From SAR92 clade bacterium H231 (GTDB taxonomy: Bacteria > Pseudomonadota > Gammaproteobacteria > Pseudomonadales > Porticoccaceae): a stretch of DNA of 64,000 nt. Positions 1 through 8,806 of this stretch are shown here, in pieces; the first letter of the stretch is position 1, and each line of letters begins with the position of its first letter. Location of the stretch: positions 620,001-684,000 of the forward strand of contig JAOALC010000001.1 in NCBI GenBank assembly GCA_025153775.1, read 5' to 3'. Made by a program: the position numbers and the translations under genes. The notes under the pieces were generated by a model that had not been told where the DNA came from, did no database searches, and saw only the letters and a list, made by a program, of their open reading frames with translations.

Positions 1-174
1 CGGTTGTGACGCTATTGCAAAAAATATTGTTCAGATGTTTTGTTCCCATGATTAAGTCACATCAATTTAGAAAAACTCCTATGCCTAAAGTGAGTTTTGC
101 CGTTGAGTCTTGGCCAGCTAGAGCGTCCTTTAGTATTTGCGGTTATTCCTTTAGTAGTAGAGAGCGACAGTACC

Positions 175-1593
175 ATGCTAAATAACCAATCAAAGACGCA
201 ACTTACCAACGGTACCCTGATCGTTTATGGGGGCTTGGCCTTACCCCTGGCTATTGCCGAACTGCCGATTATTCTTTATCTACCGGCCTTTTATGCCAAA
301 GAAGTCGGTTTAAGTATCGGTATGGTAGGGCTGGTTTTTTTGTTGGCTCGGTTATGGGATGGAATTTCTGACCCCATAATCGGAACATTATCAGACCGCA
401 CTGCTTCACGTTTTGGTCGGCGCAAACCCTGGATAGCTGCAGGTACACCAATATTTATGGCGGCGGCCTGGTGTCTTTGCAACCCTCCTGCAAAGGTTGA
501 ACTATCCTATCTTTTCCTCTGGGCGATCTTGTTTTATACCGCGCAAACCATTATCAAAATACCCTATTGGTCGTGGGGTGCCGAGCTCTCTGCAAATTAT
601 GAGGAACGAAGTAAAGTCACCGGTTTTCGGGAAAGTGGTGGCATGATTGGCAATTTGATCGTGGCGGCTGCGCCCTTACTGTTGTTACCCAGCGATGCAC
701 CGGTTCGCGATGTCTTATTGTTGATCTCAATACTGCTTGTCGTATTAATTCCTATCACAGCGGTACCACTTACTATAGTTATAAAGGATCATAGCCCCAT
801 TGCCAGGTCCAGGCTTAACGTAATTAAGGTATTTAAAGACTTATGGCAAAATGGCCCAATGAAACGTTTCCTTATGGCCGTAGGATGTCTCTACATTAGT
901 TTAGGTGTGATCAATTCCATCGCTATCTTTTTAATTGATATAGGATTTGGTTTGCCCGGTGCATTCTTTTCGCTGTTTTTTACTCAATATGTCATCGCTA
1001 TTTTGGTGGCGCCGCTATTGGTGAGATTAGCCAGTAGGGTCGGTAAGCATGTTGTATTGGCTGGAGCTATTGCGCTCTTAATTCTGGCAAGCCTTGCCGC
1101 TTTTCTCTTTCCAATGGGTAATTACCTCCTAATATCCGCTTTTATGTGTGTTCTGGGGGTTGTATTTTCCTGTCTACTTATTTTGCCTGCTTCGATTCTT
1201 GCCGATATTGTCGACTATGATACAGCTAGGTCTGGTGAAGAGCGTACCGGCATTTATATGGCGGCATTGAATCTGGTCTTTAAGCTGGGACTGGCGTTAG
1301 GAGTAGGAGTTGCCTATGGTTTTCTGGATATTATAGGTTTTGATGCCGCTGCTGCTACCCATACTGCCTATGATGTGCTGGTCATAAGAATCACTTTCTC
1401 CGGTATTAACTCAGTGCTATTGATTCCCGCTATTTTAATACTGTGGAAATTTCCTATTACCAAAAAGGTGCAGCAGGAACTGCGGCAAAAAATTAGAATC
1501 AATGCCAAAAATAGCAAACGGGACCCTAAAAGTAACTTCACTCAGTTATCCACTAAGCCGATGGCAACCCCGTTGTTACCGGACAATGGCTAA
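175..1593 (+). CDS. GPH-family (MelB-like) MFS cation symporter
   Basis: This is a polytopic inner-membrane transporter with about 12 hydrophobic segments. It carries the glycoside-pentoside-hexuronide family signature in loop 2-3 (RLWDGISDPIIGTLSDR followed by RFGRRKPW). GPH proteins usually import sugars or related small molecules with H+ or Na+; the substrate here cannot be read from sequence. The open frame extends up to a TTG at 97, but the ATG at 175 (MLNNQSK) is preferred because family homology and the first membrane segment begin just after it; the resulting product is 472 aa. It opens a tightly packed plus-strand run, with an M81 peptidase starting 12 bp downstream, so it probably imports the substrate of that pathway. 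The family call is strong; the substrate and exact start are inferred. Confidence 0.85.
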   Translation: MLNNQSKTQLTNGTLIVYGGLALPLAIAELPIILYLPAFYAKEVGLSIGMVGLVFLLARLWDGISDPIIGTLSDRTASRFGRRKPWIAAGTPIFMAAAWCLCNPPAKVELSYLFLWAILFYTAQTIIKIPYWSWGAELSANYEERSKVTGFRESGGMIGNLIVAAAPLLLLPSDAPVRDVLLLISILLVVLIPITAVPLTIVIKDHSPIARSRLNVIKVFKDLWQNGPMKRFLMAVGCLYISLGVINSIAIFLIDIGFGLPGAFFSLFFTQYVIAILVAPLLVRLASRVGKHVVLAGAIALLILASLAAFLFPMGNYLLISAFMCVLGVVFSCLLILPASILADIVDYDTARSGEERTGIYMAALNLVFKLGLALGVGVAYGFLDIIGFDAAAATHTAYDVLVIRITFSGINSVLLIPAILILWKFPITKKVQQELRQKIRINAKNSKRDPKSNFTQLSTKPMATPLLPDNG

Positions 1594-1605
1594 GCTGCAA
1601 AAACG

Positions 1606-3102
1606 ATGAAAATTTTTTCTGCCTGCTTGGCCACAGAAACCAATACCTTCTCACCGATCCCCACTGGGATAAATGATTTTACGCAAGTACGCCCAACAGA
1701 TATTGCCAACGGCAATGCTTCCTTTGATGAAATTCCACCACTAGGTTTATGGGAGAAAATGGCACGATCCAGAGGCGACGAATTTGTATTCTCATTATTT
1801 GCTTTTGCGCAGCCTTCCGGTTTAACCACCCGAACTACCTATGAACGGTTGCGGGATGAATTGCTCGATAGTCTTCGTGCTGAAATGCCAGTGGATATTG
1901 TGCTACTGAACCTTCATGGTGCCATGGTAGCCGACGGCTATGAGGATTGTGAAGGGGATATTATTGAACAGGTTAGAGCCATTGTTGGCCAAGACGTTGT
2001 GATCGCCGTTGAGCTGGATCTGCATTGTCATTTGTCAGAAAAAATGGTTTCGACCGCCGACCTGATGATTACCTATAAAGAATATCCCCATGTGGATATC
2101 AATGCGCGAGCCGAAGAACTATTTGACTTAGCGATTGCTATACAACAAAAAAAGATTCAGCCCACCATGGTCCTGTATGACTGTCGTATGATGGGTATGT
2201 ACCCAACGAATACAGCCGCAATGCGCCGATTTATTCACGTAATGACCGCAGCAGAACAGCAAGATGCGGTGCTATCGGTGTCCTTTGGCCATGGCTTCCC
2301 TTTTGGGGATGTGCCGGATGCGGGAGGAAAAATGCTGGTGGTTACAGATAATAACCCCGCCTTAGCCCAGAAAATTGCCCAGTCGTTAGGACAACAAATT
2401 TTTGCACTGCGTGAGCAAATCAATTTTCCCTGCTTGCCTCTGGACGAGGCGTTATCGCAAGCCAACACCCTATCCATTGATAGCCAAAAACCTATTGTGG
2501 TTGCTGATCAATCCGATAATCCCGGTGGTGGCGCACCTGGCGATGCCACCTATACCTTGGCCTGGCTATTAAAACATCAAATACAAAATGTGGGTATGGC
2601 GATCTTCTATGATCCGCAAGTAATCAAACTGGCTCTAGCTGTCGGAGAGGGTTCCCGATTGACTATCCGCTTCGGCGGTAAACTCGGGCCTACCTCCGGT
2701 GACCCACTGGATCTTGAAGTGACTGTTATTGCTATACAGCGAGACTACCAACATCGCTTTCCACAAATTGATTTGGAAACCAGTAAAGAAAGCGACCCGG
2801 TGTATTGGCCCATTGGCGATGTAGTGGCACTGCACTGCCAAGGTATCGATATCCTTGTGGGTAGCAAAAGGGCGCAATGTTTTTCTCCCTGTATCTTCAG
2901 CGATTTGGGAATTAACCCAAAGGAAAAATCATTGCTCATAGTGAAATCTGCACAACATTTTTATGGCGCCTTTGCCCCTATTGCCAGTGACGTCATCTAT
3001 ATGGCGGCACCGGGGGCAGTCCCGCCCATGATGCAGCAGATTCCCTATCAGAGAATGCGCACCGATAACAAATACCCCTGGGTAGATAATCCTTTTGTAT
3101 AA
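1606..3102 (+). CDS. M81 family metallopeptidase (MlrC-like), copy 1
   Basis: The 498-aa cytoplasmic protein belongs to the M81 / MlrC (microcystinase C) family. The N-terminus has the family ETNTFSP motif at residues 11-17. Putative zinc ligands are visible as His104 (LHGAMV), Asp138 and His140 (ELDLHCH) and His162 (EYPHVD), and the C-terminal M81 domain has the DQSDNPGGGAPGDAT loop. Characterised MlrC cleaves linearised microcystin fragments, but most family members have unknown substrates and some act on amides or ureides. It lies 12 bp after the transporter and 21 bp before a beta-lactamase-family gene, so it is probably co-transcribed with both. A close paralogue is at 8807-10333. The family is certain; the substrate is unknown. 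Confidence 0.9.
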   Translation: MKIFSACLATETNTFSPIPTGINDFTQVRPTDIANGNASFDEIPPLGLWEKMARSRGDEFVFSLFAFAQPSGLTTRTTYERLRDELLDSLRAEMPVDIVLLNLHGAMVADGYEDCEGDIIEQVRAIVGQDVVIAVELDLHCHLSEKMVSTADLMITYKEYPHVDINARAEELFDLAIAIQQKKIQPTMVLYDCRMMGMYPTNTAAMRRFIHVMTAAEQQDAVLSVSFGHGFPFGDVPDAGGKMLVVTDNNPALAQKIAQSLGQQIFALREQINFPCLPLDEALSQANTLSIDSQKPIVVADQSDNPGGGAPGDATYTLAWLLKHQIQNVGMAIFYDPQVIKLALAVGEGSRLTIRFGGKLGPTSGDPLDLEVTVIAIQRDYQHRFPQIDLETSKESDPVYWPIGDVVALHCQGIDILVGSKRAQCFSPCIFSDLGINPKEKSLLIVKSAQHFYGAFAPIASDVIYMAAPGAVPPMMQQIPYQRMRTDNKYPWVDNPFV

Positions 3103-3123
3103 AATAGAAAACTGGGAACAACC

Positions 3124-4527
3124 ATGGTAGAAGTTAGATTAGCACCGGATATACTAAAAAATTTCCAAGGTTATATCGAGCAGGTACAAAAGCAATATAA
3201 TGTTCCCGCACTGTCAGTTGCTATCCTATTCAATAACAAACGCTATAGTGCTACTAGCGGAGTGCTCAACCTAGACACTGGTGTTGAAGCCACCAGCGAC
3301 TCAATTTTCCAAATCGCTTCCATTTCAAAGGTATTTACTGCCTCGCTGATTATGCAACTAGTGGATGAGGGAAAGCTACTGTTAGATGCCCCGGTAAAGC
3401 AGTATTTACGTGACTTTAATTTGGCCGATTCTGCAACAGCAGAAAAGATTACCGTCGCTCAATTGCTTAACCATACTAACGGCATCCCCGGTGACTTTAT
3501 TGGCAATAATTCTTACACCGAACAAAATCCGCTTGCGCGCTATGTGGATCGTTGCAGTGCTCTTTACCTGATACATCCTCCAGGAGAAAGATACTCCTAT
3601 TCCAATGCCGCCTACAATATCGCCGGGCGATTGATAGAAGTTATTTTAGGCACCACTTGGTTTGATGCCATTGAAGAAAGAATTTTTAAGCCGCTTGGGA
3701 TGAAGCAGGCCGTGGCACATCCATCGCAAGTGATAAAACATCGTGTCGCTTTGGGGCATGTCCCTAATACAGATAATGAAAAACCATGGTCGGTATCTCC
3801 CGACTGCTACTTTCCTATCTGCTGGGCACCTTGTGGCTCAGTATTAACGCTATCGGCATCGGATTTAATTACCTTTGCCGAGGCCCATTTAAACGAGGGG
3901 CGAACACAAGCCGGTTTGTCGTGGTTGTCACCCACATCAGTCAAGCTTATGCAGCAAGCCCAAACTCCAATGCCATCTTATTCCTATATGTCTAACACCC
4001 ATTGCGCCCTGGGTTGGCACTTAACAAAGGAAAAAAATACTGTGGTTGTGGGCCATTTTGGAACGGGTCCGGGACAAAAATCCATGTTGCAGTTAGTGCC
4101 GGAGAATAAGCTCGCTATAGCCGCACTCCACAATTCAACCAATGCCGACCTACTGCCAGCATTGTTAGCCAAGCTATTATCGGACTTGGTTAATATTCAA
4201 CTGCCTGAGATCACTGCAAAACCAGGATTAGCAAAATCTATGAGCTTAGAGCCTCTAGTTGGACGATATGAAAGTAGCCTAAGTGCCTTTGTTGTGTCGC
4301 TGAATAAAGGTGAATTGAGCATAACTTACATGCTTTTCAAACAAGCACCTGAAGAAACGGAACGTTGGAGTTTAAGCCCTATCGATAACGACACCTTCTT
4401 GGCTTATAACGAAATAGGTGAGCCGGGATTAACCTTATCATTTCTCGATTTCGACCCATTAGGAAAGCCAACCTATCTTTATTGTATGGGACGACTAATA
4501 CCGAAAGTTAAAGGTGAATATCAATGA
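3124..4527 (+). CDS. Serine hydrolase, beta-lactamase / class C family (MlrB-like fold)
   Basis: The 467-aa protein is a penicillin-binding-protein-like serine hydrolase. The catalytic SxxK is Ser66-Ile-Ser-Lys69, the Tyr-x-Asn motif is Tyr159-Ser-Asn161, and a KTG-equivalent His-Phe-Gly-Thr-Gly starts at residue 311. No signal peptide is seen, so it is probably cytoplasmic and acts as an esterase, amidase or D-aminopeptidase rather than a resistance enzyme. MlrB of the microcystin pathway belongs to this superfamily, and the gene sits directly after an MlrC-like gene. The C-terminal ~100 residues look like a small extra beta domain. It overlaps the next gene by 4 bp (ATGA), implying translational coupling. 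Superfamily is firm, substrate unknown. Confidence 0.88.
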   Translation: MVEVRLAPDILKNFQGYIEQVQKQYNVPALSVAILFNNKRYSATSGVLNLDTGVEATSDSIFQIASISKVFTASLIMQLVDEGKLLLDAPVKQYLRDFNLADSATAEKITVAQLLNHTNGIPGDFIGNNSYTEQNPLARYVDRCSALYLIHPPGERYSYSNAAYNIAGRLIEVILGTTWFDAIEERIFKPLGMKQAVAHPSQVIKHRVALGHVPNTDNEKPWSVSPDCYFPICWAPCGSVLTLSASDLITFAEAHLNEGRTQAGLSWLSPTSVKLMQQAQTPMPSYSYMSNTHCALGWHLTKEKNTVVVGHFGTGPGQKSMLQLVPENKLAIAALHNSTNADLLPALLAKLLSDLVNIQLPEITAKPGLAKSMSLEPLVGRYESSLSAFVVSLNKGELSITYMLFKQAPEETERWSLSPIDNDTFLAYNEIGEPGLTLSFLDFDPLGKPTYLYCMGRLIPKVKGEYQ

Positions 4528-5327
4528 TGAACTCATTAGCTGATAAAACGGCACTCATCACCGGTGCTAGTCAGGGTATTGGTAAAGGTATTGCCTGCGA
4601 ATTGGCAATTGCGGGCGCCAATATTGTCATTACCTATTTTGATAACCCCACAGATCATGAGAATGCTGAAAGCACCATTGCGCAAATACAATCATTAGGT
4701 GGAAACGCGATCGCAGTCCCTGTTGATGTTACTCAGGAAACGTCAATAAAACAGTGTGTAGAGTTAACAGTCTCCCACTTTTCAGGTCTGGATATCCTTA
4801 TCAATAATGCCGGTGTCATGCAGCAAACAAAGGGTTTACACACCCTTGTGGAAGAATTCAGTCGTTGCCATACTATCAATATCAATGGTACCTGGCGTAT
4901 GGCCATAGCGTGTGCGCCCCATTTAAAAGCTTGCGGTGAAGGCCGAATTATCAATATTTCATCCGGGGCTGGGCGCCGTGGGTCGGCTGACCTTCCCGCG
5001 TACAGCGCCTCAAAAGCGGCAATGATCAGTCTGACCCAATCCCTTGCGCTTGCCTTGGCCCCTGACAACATTACCGTGAACACGCTTTGTCCTGGTGTTA
5101 TCTGGACACCCATGTGTGAAACATTCGCGCGGCTGATGGAAGGAACAGACAGTGAAAGTGCTGTTAACAGAGAAAAATTTATACAAGACATTAAAGAAAT
5201 CATACCGCTACAACGCCCTCAAACTGCCGAAGACATTGGTCATGCTGTGGTTTTCTTTGCGTCTTCTGGTGCAAAAAACATAACAGGACAAGCGTTAAAT
5301 ATCGATGGCGGCATCAATATGAATTAG
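4524..5327 (+). CDS. SDR family NAD(P)-dependent oxidoreductase
   Basis: This 267-aa classical short-chain dehydrogenase/reductase has the Rossmann TGASQGIG cofactor loop at the N-terminus, the NNAG motif, a catalytic Ser in SSGAG and Tyr-x-x-x-Lys as YSASK. The C-terminus (GQALNIDGG) is typical of FabG-like members. It overlaps the upstream hydrolase by 4 bp and is followed 13 bp later by a second SDR frame, so both are part of one operon. It probably oxidises or reduces a hydroxyl/keto intermediate of the catabolic route; the exact substrate is not readable. Confidence 0.9.
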   Translation: MMNSLADKTALITGASQGIGKGIACELAIAGANIVITYFDNPTDHENAESTIAQIQSLGGNAIAVPVDVTQETSIKQCVELTVSHFSGLDILINNAGVMQQTKGLHTLVEEFSRCHTININGTWRMAIACAPHLKACGEGRIINISSGAGRRGSADLPAYSASKAAMISLTQSLALALAPDNITVNTLCPGVIWTPMCETFARLMEGTDSESAVNREKFIQDIKEIIPLQRPQTAEDIGHAVVFFASSGAKNITGQALNIDGGINMN

Positions 5328-5382
5328 CGGTGAAATCATCGTGTGCCGTACAAAAATAGTTGAGAGTAAGGAAAAACATCCT

Positions 5383-6132
5383 ATGGGCAAGCTATACCAA
5401 AAAAATGCGGTGATCACCGGTGGCAGTCGCGGCATCGGAGCCGCTATTGCCAGAGCCTTTGTTGGAGAAGGTGCGACAGTTTCCATTATTCACTACAACG
5501 ATCATACCAACGCTGAGAATACACTGAACCAACTAAAGCAAATTAATCAACATTGCCTCAGCTTTAACTGTGACATCACACGTCAAGACCAAGTTTACAA
5601 CGCGATTGAAGCAATTCGCCAGCAGCATGGTGCAATAGATATTCTGGTCAATGGGGCGGGTATTGCCGAGGGTGATTTAATTGAAAAGGTATCGCTGGAT
5701 CAGTGGTCTCGCGTACTGAATACCAATCTAACGGGCGCATTTATAGTCACCCAAGCCTGTTACCCTGATATGAAAGAAAAGCAATGGGGTCGAATTATCA
5801 ATATCAGCTCACAAATGGCATTTTCCGGTGGGGTAGGCGCCTCAGTCTATTGTGCAGCTAAGGCCGGATTAGTCGGTTTCACACGCGCCCTTGCAGTGGA
5901 AGCCGCACCCTTCGGTGTGCTGGTCAACAGCATTGCCCCCGGTGCCACTATGACGCAAATGCTTAAGGACTGTGGCGAAAAATTTATGACGGATAAGTTG
6001 AAAGCAATACCTCTGGGACGCTTTGGAACACCGGAAGATATTGCGCCCACAGCTGTCCTGCTTGCTTCAGAAGATGGTGCTTTTTTTGTTGGGCAAACCT
6101 TATCACCGAATGGTGGTGATGTTTTCAGATAA
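5383..6132 (+). CDS. SDR family NAD(P)-dependent oxidoreductase (FabG-like)
   Basis: A 249-aa FabG-like SDR, with cofactor loop TGGSRGIG, a slightly altered NGAG in place of NNAG, and catalytic YCAAK. The frame is open from a GTG at 5341, but the ATG at 5383 (MGKLYQKNAVITGG) is chosen because it gives the usual short lead before the Rossmann strand and is preceded by an AAGGAAA stretch. It differs clearly from the SDR immediately upstream, so the pair is not a recent duplication and they probably act on different intermediates. The next gene begins about 30 bp downstream. Confidence 0.88.
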   Translation: MGKLYQKNAVITGGSRGIGAAIARAFVGEGATVSIIHYNDHTNAENTLNQLKQINQHCLSFNCDITRQDQVYNAIEAIRQQHGAIDILVNGAGIAEGDLIEKVSLDQWSRVLNTNLTGAFIVTQACYPDMKEKQWGRIINISSQMAFSGGVGASVYCAAKAGLVGFTRALAVEAAPFGVLVNSIAPGATMTQMLKDCGEKFMTDKLKAIPLGRFGTPEDIAPTAVLLASEDGAFFVGQTLSPNGGDVFR

Positions 6133-6160
6133 AACCAGGTTTTGGTTATTAGTGAAAACC

Positions 6161-7096
6161 ATGAATGACAGTGAGGTGAAAGTGAAGCTGGATCATAAGC
6201 GGGATTTTATCGGCTATGGAGAAACACCACCCGACCCACAATGGCCGAATGGTGCGCGGCTGGCATTGACGATTGCGATCAATTATGAGGAAGGCGCTGA
6301 AAGCGCTATTCCTAATGGTGATGATTATTCTGAAACCTATTTGTCAGAATCGATGTCTTTGACACAACCACCGGTTGGCTACCGTGACTTGAGCGTTGAA
6401 TCCATCTATGAATATGGTAGTCGCGCCGGTATCTGGCGGTTGATAAGACTACTCACTGAGCGTGAGATGCCCGCCACTGTTTGGGCGGTGGGACAGGCTA
6501 TAGAAAAGAACCCACTACCCATTATTGCTATGGCAAAGGCAGGATTTGAAATTGCCAGTCACCATTACCGCTGGATCAGCTATTATGTGATGTCCGAACA
6601 GGAAGAGCGAAACCATCTTAAGCGTGCAATCGCGGCCATTAAAGAAACTGTTGGAACCCGACCACAGGGTATCTACGCCGGTCGATACAGTCTTAACACA
6701 CGACGCTTGATCGTTGAGGAGGGAGGCTTTCTTTACGATTCAGATGCTTATGGTGACGATTTACCTTATTGGACAACCGTGTCAGGTAAGCCACATTTAA
6801 TCATTCCTTCCATGCTGGACAATAACGATTTCCGTTATGCGCATTTCTCCGGTTGGGCGACAGGCGATGACTTTTTTAACTATAACAAAGCTACCTTTGA
6901 TCAGTTATACCAAGAAGGCGCTCAATCTCCCAAGATGATGACTATAGCTTTACATGGCCGCTTAAGTGGAAGACCTGGTAGGGCACATGCCGTTGCACGG
7001 TTTCTGGACTATATCAAAAGCCATTCCGATGTGTGGGTATGCACAAGGCAGCAAATGGCTGAGCATTGGTATAAATATCATTCACCTAACCTCTAA
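6161..7096 (+). CDS. PuuE-like polysaccharide deacetylase-fold amidohydrolase
   Basis: The 311-aa product belongs to the NodB/polysaccharide deacetylase superfamily, most like the PuuE (metal-independent allantoinase) branch. It has the PuuE-style start RDFIGYGETPPDPQWP, then NYEEGAE, the ASHHYRW motif, EGGFLYDSDAYGDDLPYW and the late ALHGRLSGRPGRA motif. PuuE opens the cyclic ureide allantoin, so this enzyme may open or hydrolyse a cyclic amide or ureide. No neighbouring purine-catabolism genes are seen, which argues against plain allantoin use. The frame extends upstream into the SDR gene; ATG 6161 (MNDSEVK) is the first start that clears that overlap and sits about 10 residues before the conserved region. 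The start is moderately sure. Confidence 0.82.
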   Translation: MNDSEVKVKLDHKRDFIGYGETPPDPQWPNGARLALTIAINYEEGAESAIPNGDDYSETYLSESMSLTQPPVGYRDLSVESIYEYGSRAGIWRLIRLLTEREMPATVWAVGQAIEKNPLPIIAMAKAGFEIASHHYRWISYYVMSEQEERNHLKRAIAAIKETVGTRPQGIYAGRYSLNTRRLIVEEGGFLYDSDAYGDDLPYWTTVSGKPHLIIPSMLDNNDFRYAHFSGWATGDDFFNYNKATFDQLYQEGAQSPKMMTIALHGRLSGRPGRAHAVARFLDYIKSHSDVWVCTRQQMAEHWYKYHSPNL

Positions 7097-7149
7097 CGTT
7101 CACGAGACGTATTTATGCAAAACTACCATTTACTAATCAGTTTATTCTG

Positions 7150-8799
7150 GTGCTCGCTGAATCGTCGTCGGCGACAAATGCCATGATTTATTCCCCCTTA
7201 AGTGTTCCGTCAATCATTCGTTTTGCGGCCGAGAACCACAGTGATCAAGAGATTGTTTCTCGTTTAAATGGCGGAGCTATGCATCGATATTCCTATGCGG
7301 ATTGTTACCAACGCATTGCCAAACTGGCGAATGCTCTGCAAGCGTTAGGCGTAACGAAGGGCGATGTTGTTGGCACAATCGCCTGGAACAGCTACCAGCA
7401 TGTCGAACTTTACTACGCCATTTCCGGTATCGGTGCAATTTGTCATACGATCAACCCGCGTATGGGAGCAGACCGATTAGCCTGGGTAGTGGCCCATGCG
7501 CAAGATAAGCTGGTGTTTTTTGATTCCCAGTTTTCATCAATGATTGATGCCGCTGGTACGATCAACAGTGTCAACCACTGGATTGCCCTTGAGGCGGACA
7601 GCAAAAAGAACTGGCTACCGCCGCACTCGGTCAAGCCATTGTTCTATGAAACATTGATCAATGAGCAACGCTCAAATATTGATTGGCCCGATCTGGACGA
7701 AAATACAAGCTGCGGTCTCTGTTACACCTCCGGTACAACCGGTAAACCCAAAGGAGTCTGTTATACACATCGTTCTACCGTGCTCCATGCCATGGCTATC
7801 TGTATGACCGATGTCCTGGGCCTCAGTGCCATGGAGACGATTTTGCCGGTGGTGCCTATGTTTCATGTCAATGCCTGGGGCCTGCCCTATGGGGCGCCCA
7901 TGTCAGGTGCCAAGCTGGTACTGCCCGGTCCAATGCTGGATGGCGAAAGCCTCGCTAACCTGATCGACCAGGAAAATGTGACCTCCGCTTATGGAGTGCC
8001 CACGGTCTGGATGGGCTTATTAGATTATCTGGACCGTACCGGCCGACAGCTCCCTAGCTTAAAGCGGTTGGTTAGCGGTGGTTCGGCGGTCTCTGGCGAT
8101 ATGCTGCAGCGCTTTCGGGAGGATTACGGAGTTACTGTGATTAATGCCTGGGGCATGACCGAGACCAGCCCGGTGGGTACCGTCAATATGCCCAAGCAGC
8201 GATCTCAAAATATAAGCCAAGCGGAGTCTGATGCACTGGCACTTAAACAGGGGCGCGGGGTGTTTGGTCTAGAGATGCGACTGGCCGATACAGAGAACCG
8301 TCCCTTGCCCCGCGATGGCCAGGCCACCGGCGAACTACAGGTGCGCGGACATTGGGTTACCGAGGGCTATCTGCATCAAGCAGATTTGGATGCCCTGACC
8401 GAGGACGGTTGGTTTCGCACCGGCGATATTGCCAGTATCGACCCGCAAGGCTATATGCATATCAGCGACCGAGCCAAAGATATGATCAAGTCCGGTGGTG
8501 AGTGGATCAGTTCGATTGAACTAGAAAATGCGGCCCTGTCACACCCGGGTGTTGCTCAGGCAGCGGTGATTGCTGTGCCACACCCCAAGTGGCAAGAGCG
8601 GCCACTATTGATCGCCTGCCGCTCGCAAACGGATGCTATTGCAGCAACCGACCTGCGTGATTATGTGGCTACCCAGTTGGAGAAGTGGATGGTGCCGGAT
8701 GCGGTGGAGTTTATCGACGAGATGCCTCTGGGTGCTACGGGGAAAATCGATAAGGTGCAGCTCAGAAAAATATACCAGGATTACCGATTGAAAGAGTAA
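7150..8799 (+). CDS. Acyl-CoA ligase (AMP-binding, fatty-acyl-CoA synthetase type)
   Basis: An ANL-superfamily ligase of 549 aa that would activate a carboxylic acid to its CoA thioester with ATP. Visible motifs are the P-loop [11 protein letters not shown], the A5 motif WGMTETSP, the A7 motif GWFRTGDIA and the C-terminal lysine in GATGKIDK. Overall layout matches medium/long-chain fatty-acyl-CoA ligases of the AlkK type. The GTG at 7150 gives the full frame; ATG 7183 (MIYSPLS) is an alternative start. It is placed between the PuuE-like hydrolase and the second M81 gene (7 bp gap), so it probably activates an acid released by the hydrolases. Confidence 0.9.
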   Translation: MLAESSSATNAMIYSPLSVPSIIRFAAENHSDQEIVSRLNGGAMHRYSYADCYQRIAKLANALQALGVTKGDVVGTIAWNSYQHVELYYAISGIGAICHTINPRMGADRLAWVVAHAQDKLVFFDSQFSSMIDAAGTINSVNHWIALEADSKKNWLPPHSVKPLFYETLINEQRSNIDWPDLDENTSCGLCYTSGTTGKPKGVCYTHRSTVLHAMAICMTDVLGLSAMETILPVVPMFHVNAWGLPYGAPMSGAKLVLPGPMLDGESLANLIDQENVTSAYGVPTVWMGLLDYLDRTGRQLPSLKRLVSGGSAVSGDMLQRFREDYGVTVINAWGMTETSPVGTVNMPKQRSQNISQAESDALALKQGRGVFGLEMRLADTENRPLPRDGQATGELQVRGHWVTEGYLHQADLDALTEDGWFRTGDIASIDPQGYMHISDRAKDMIKSGGEWISSIELENAALSHPGVAQAAVIAVPHPKWQERPLLIACRSQTDAIAATDLRDYVATQLEKWMVPDAVEFIDEMPLGATGKIDKVQLRKIYQDYRLKE

Positions 8800-8806
8800 C
8801 GCGCTA

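Noticed and set aside
3124-4527. Beta-lactam resistance gene
   Set aside because: The protein has SxxK and YxN motifs of the superfamily but no signal peptide and a catabolic context, so a hydrolase or peptidase role is more likely.
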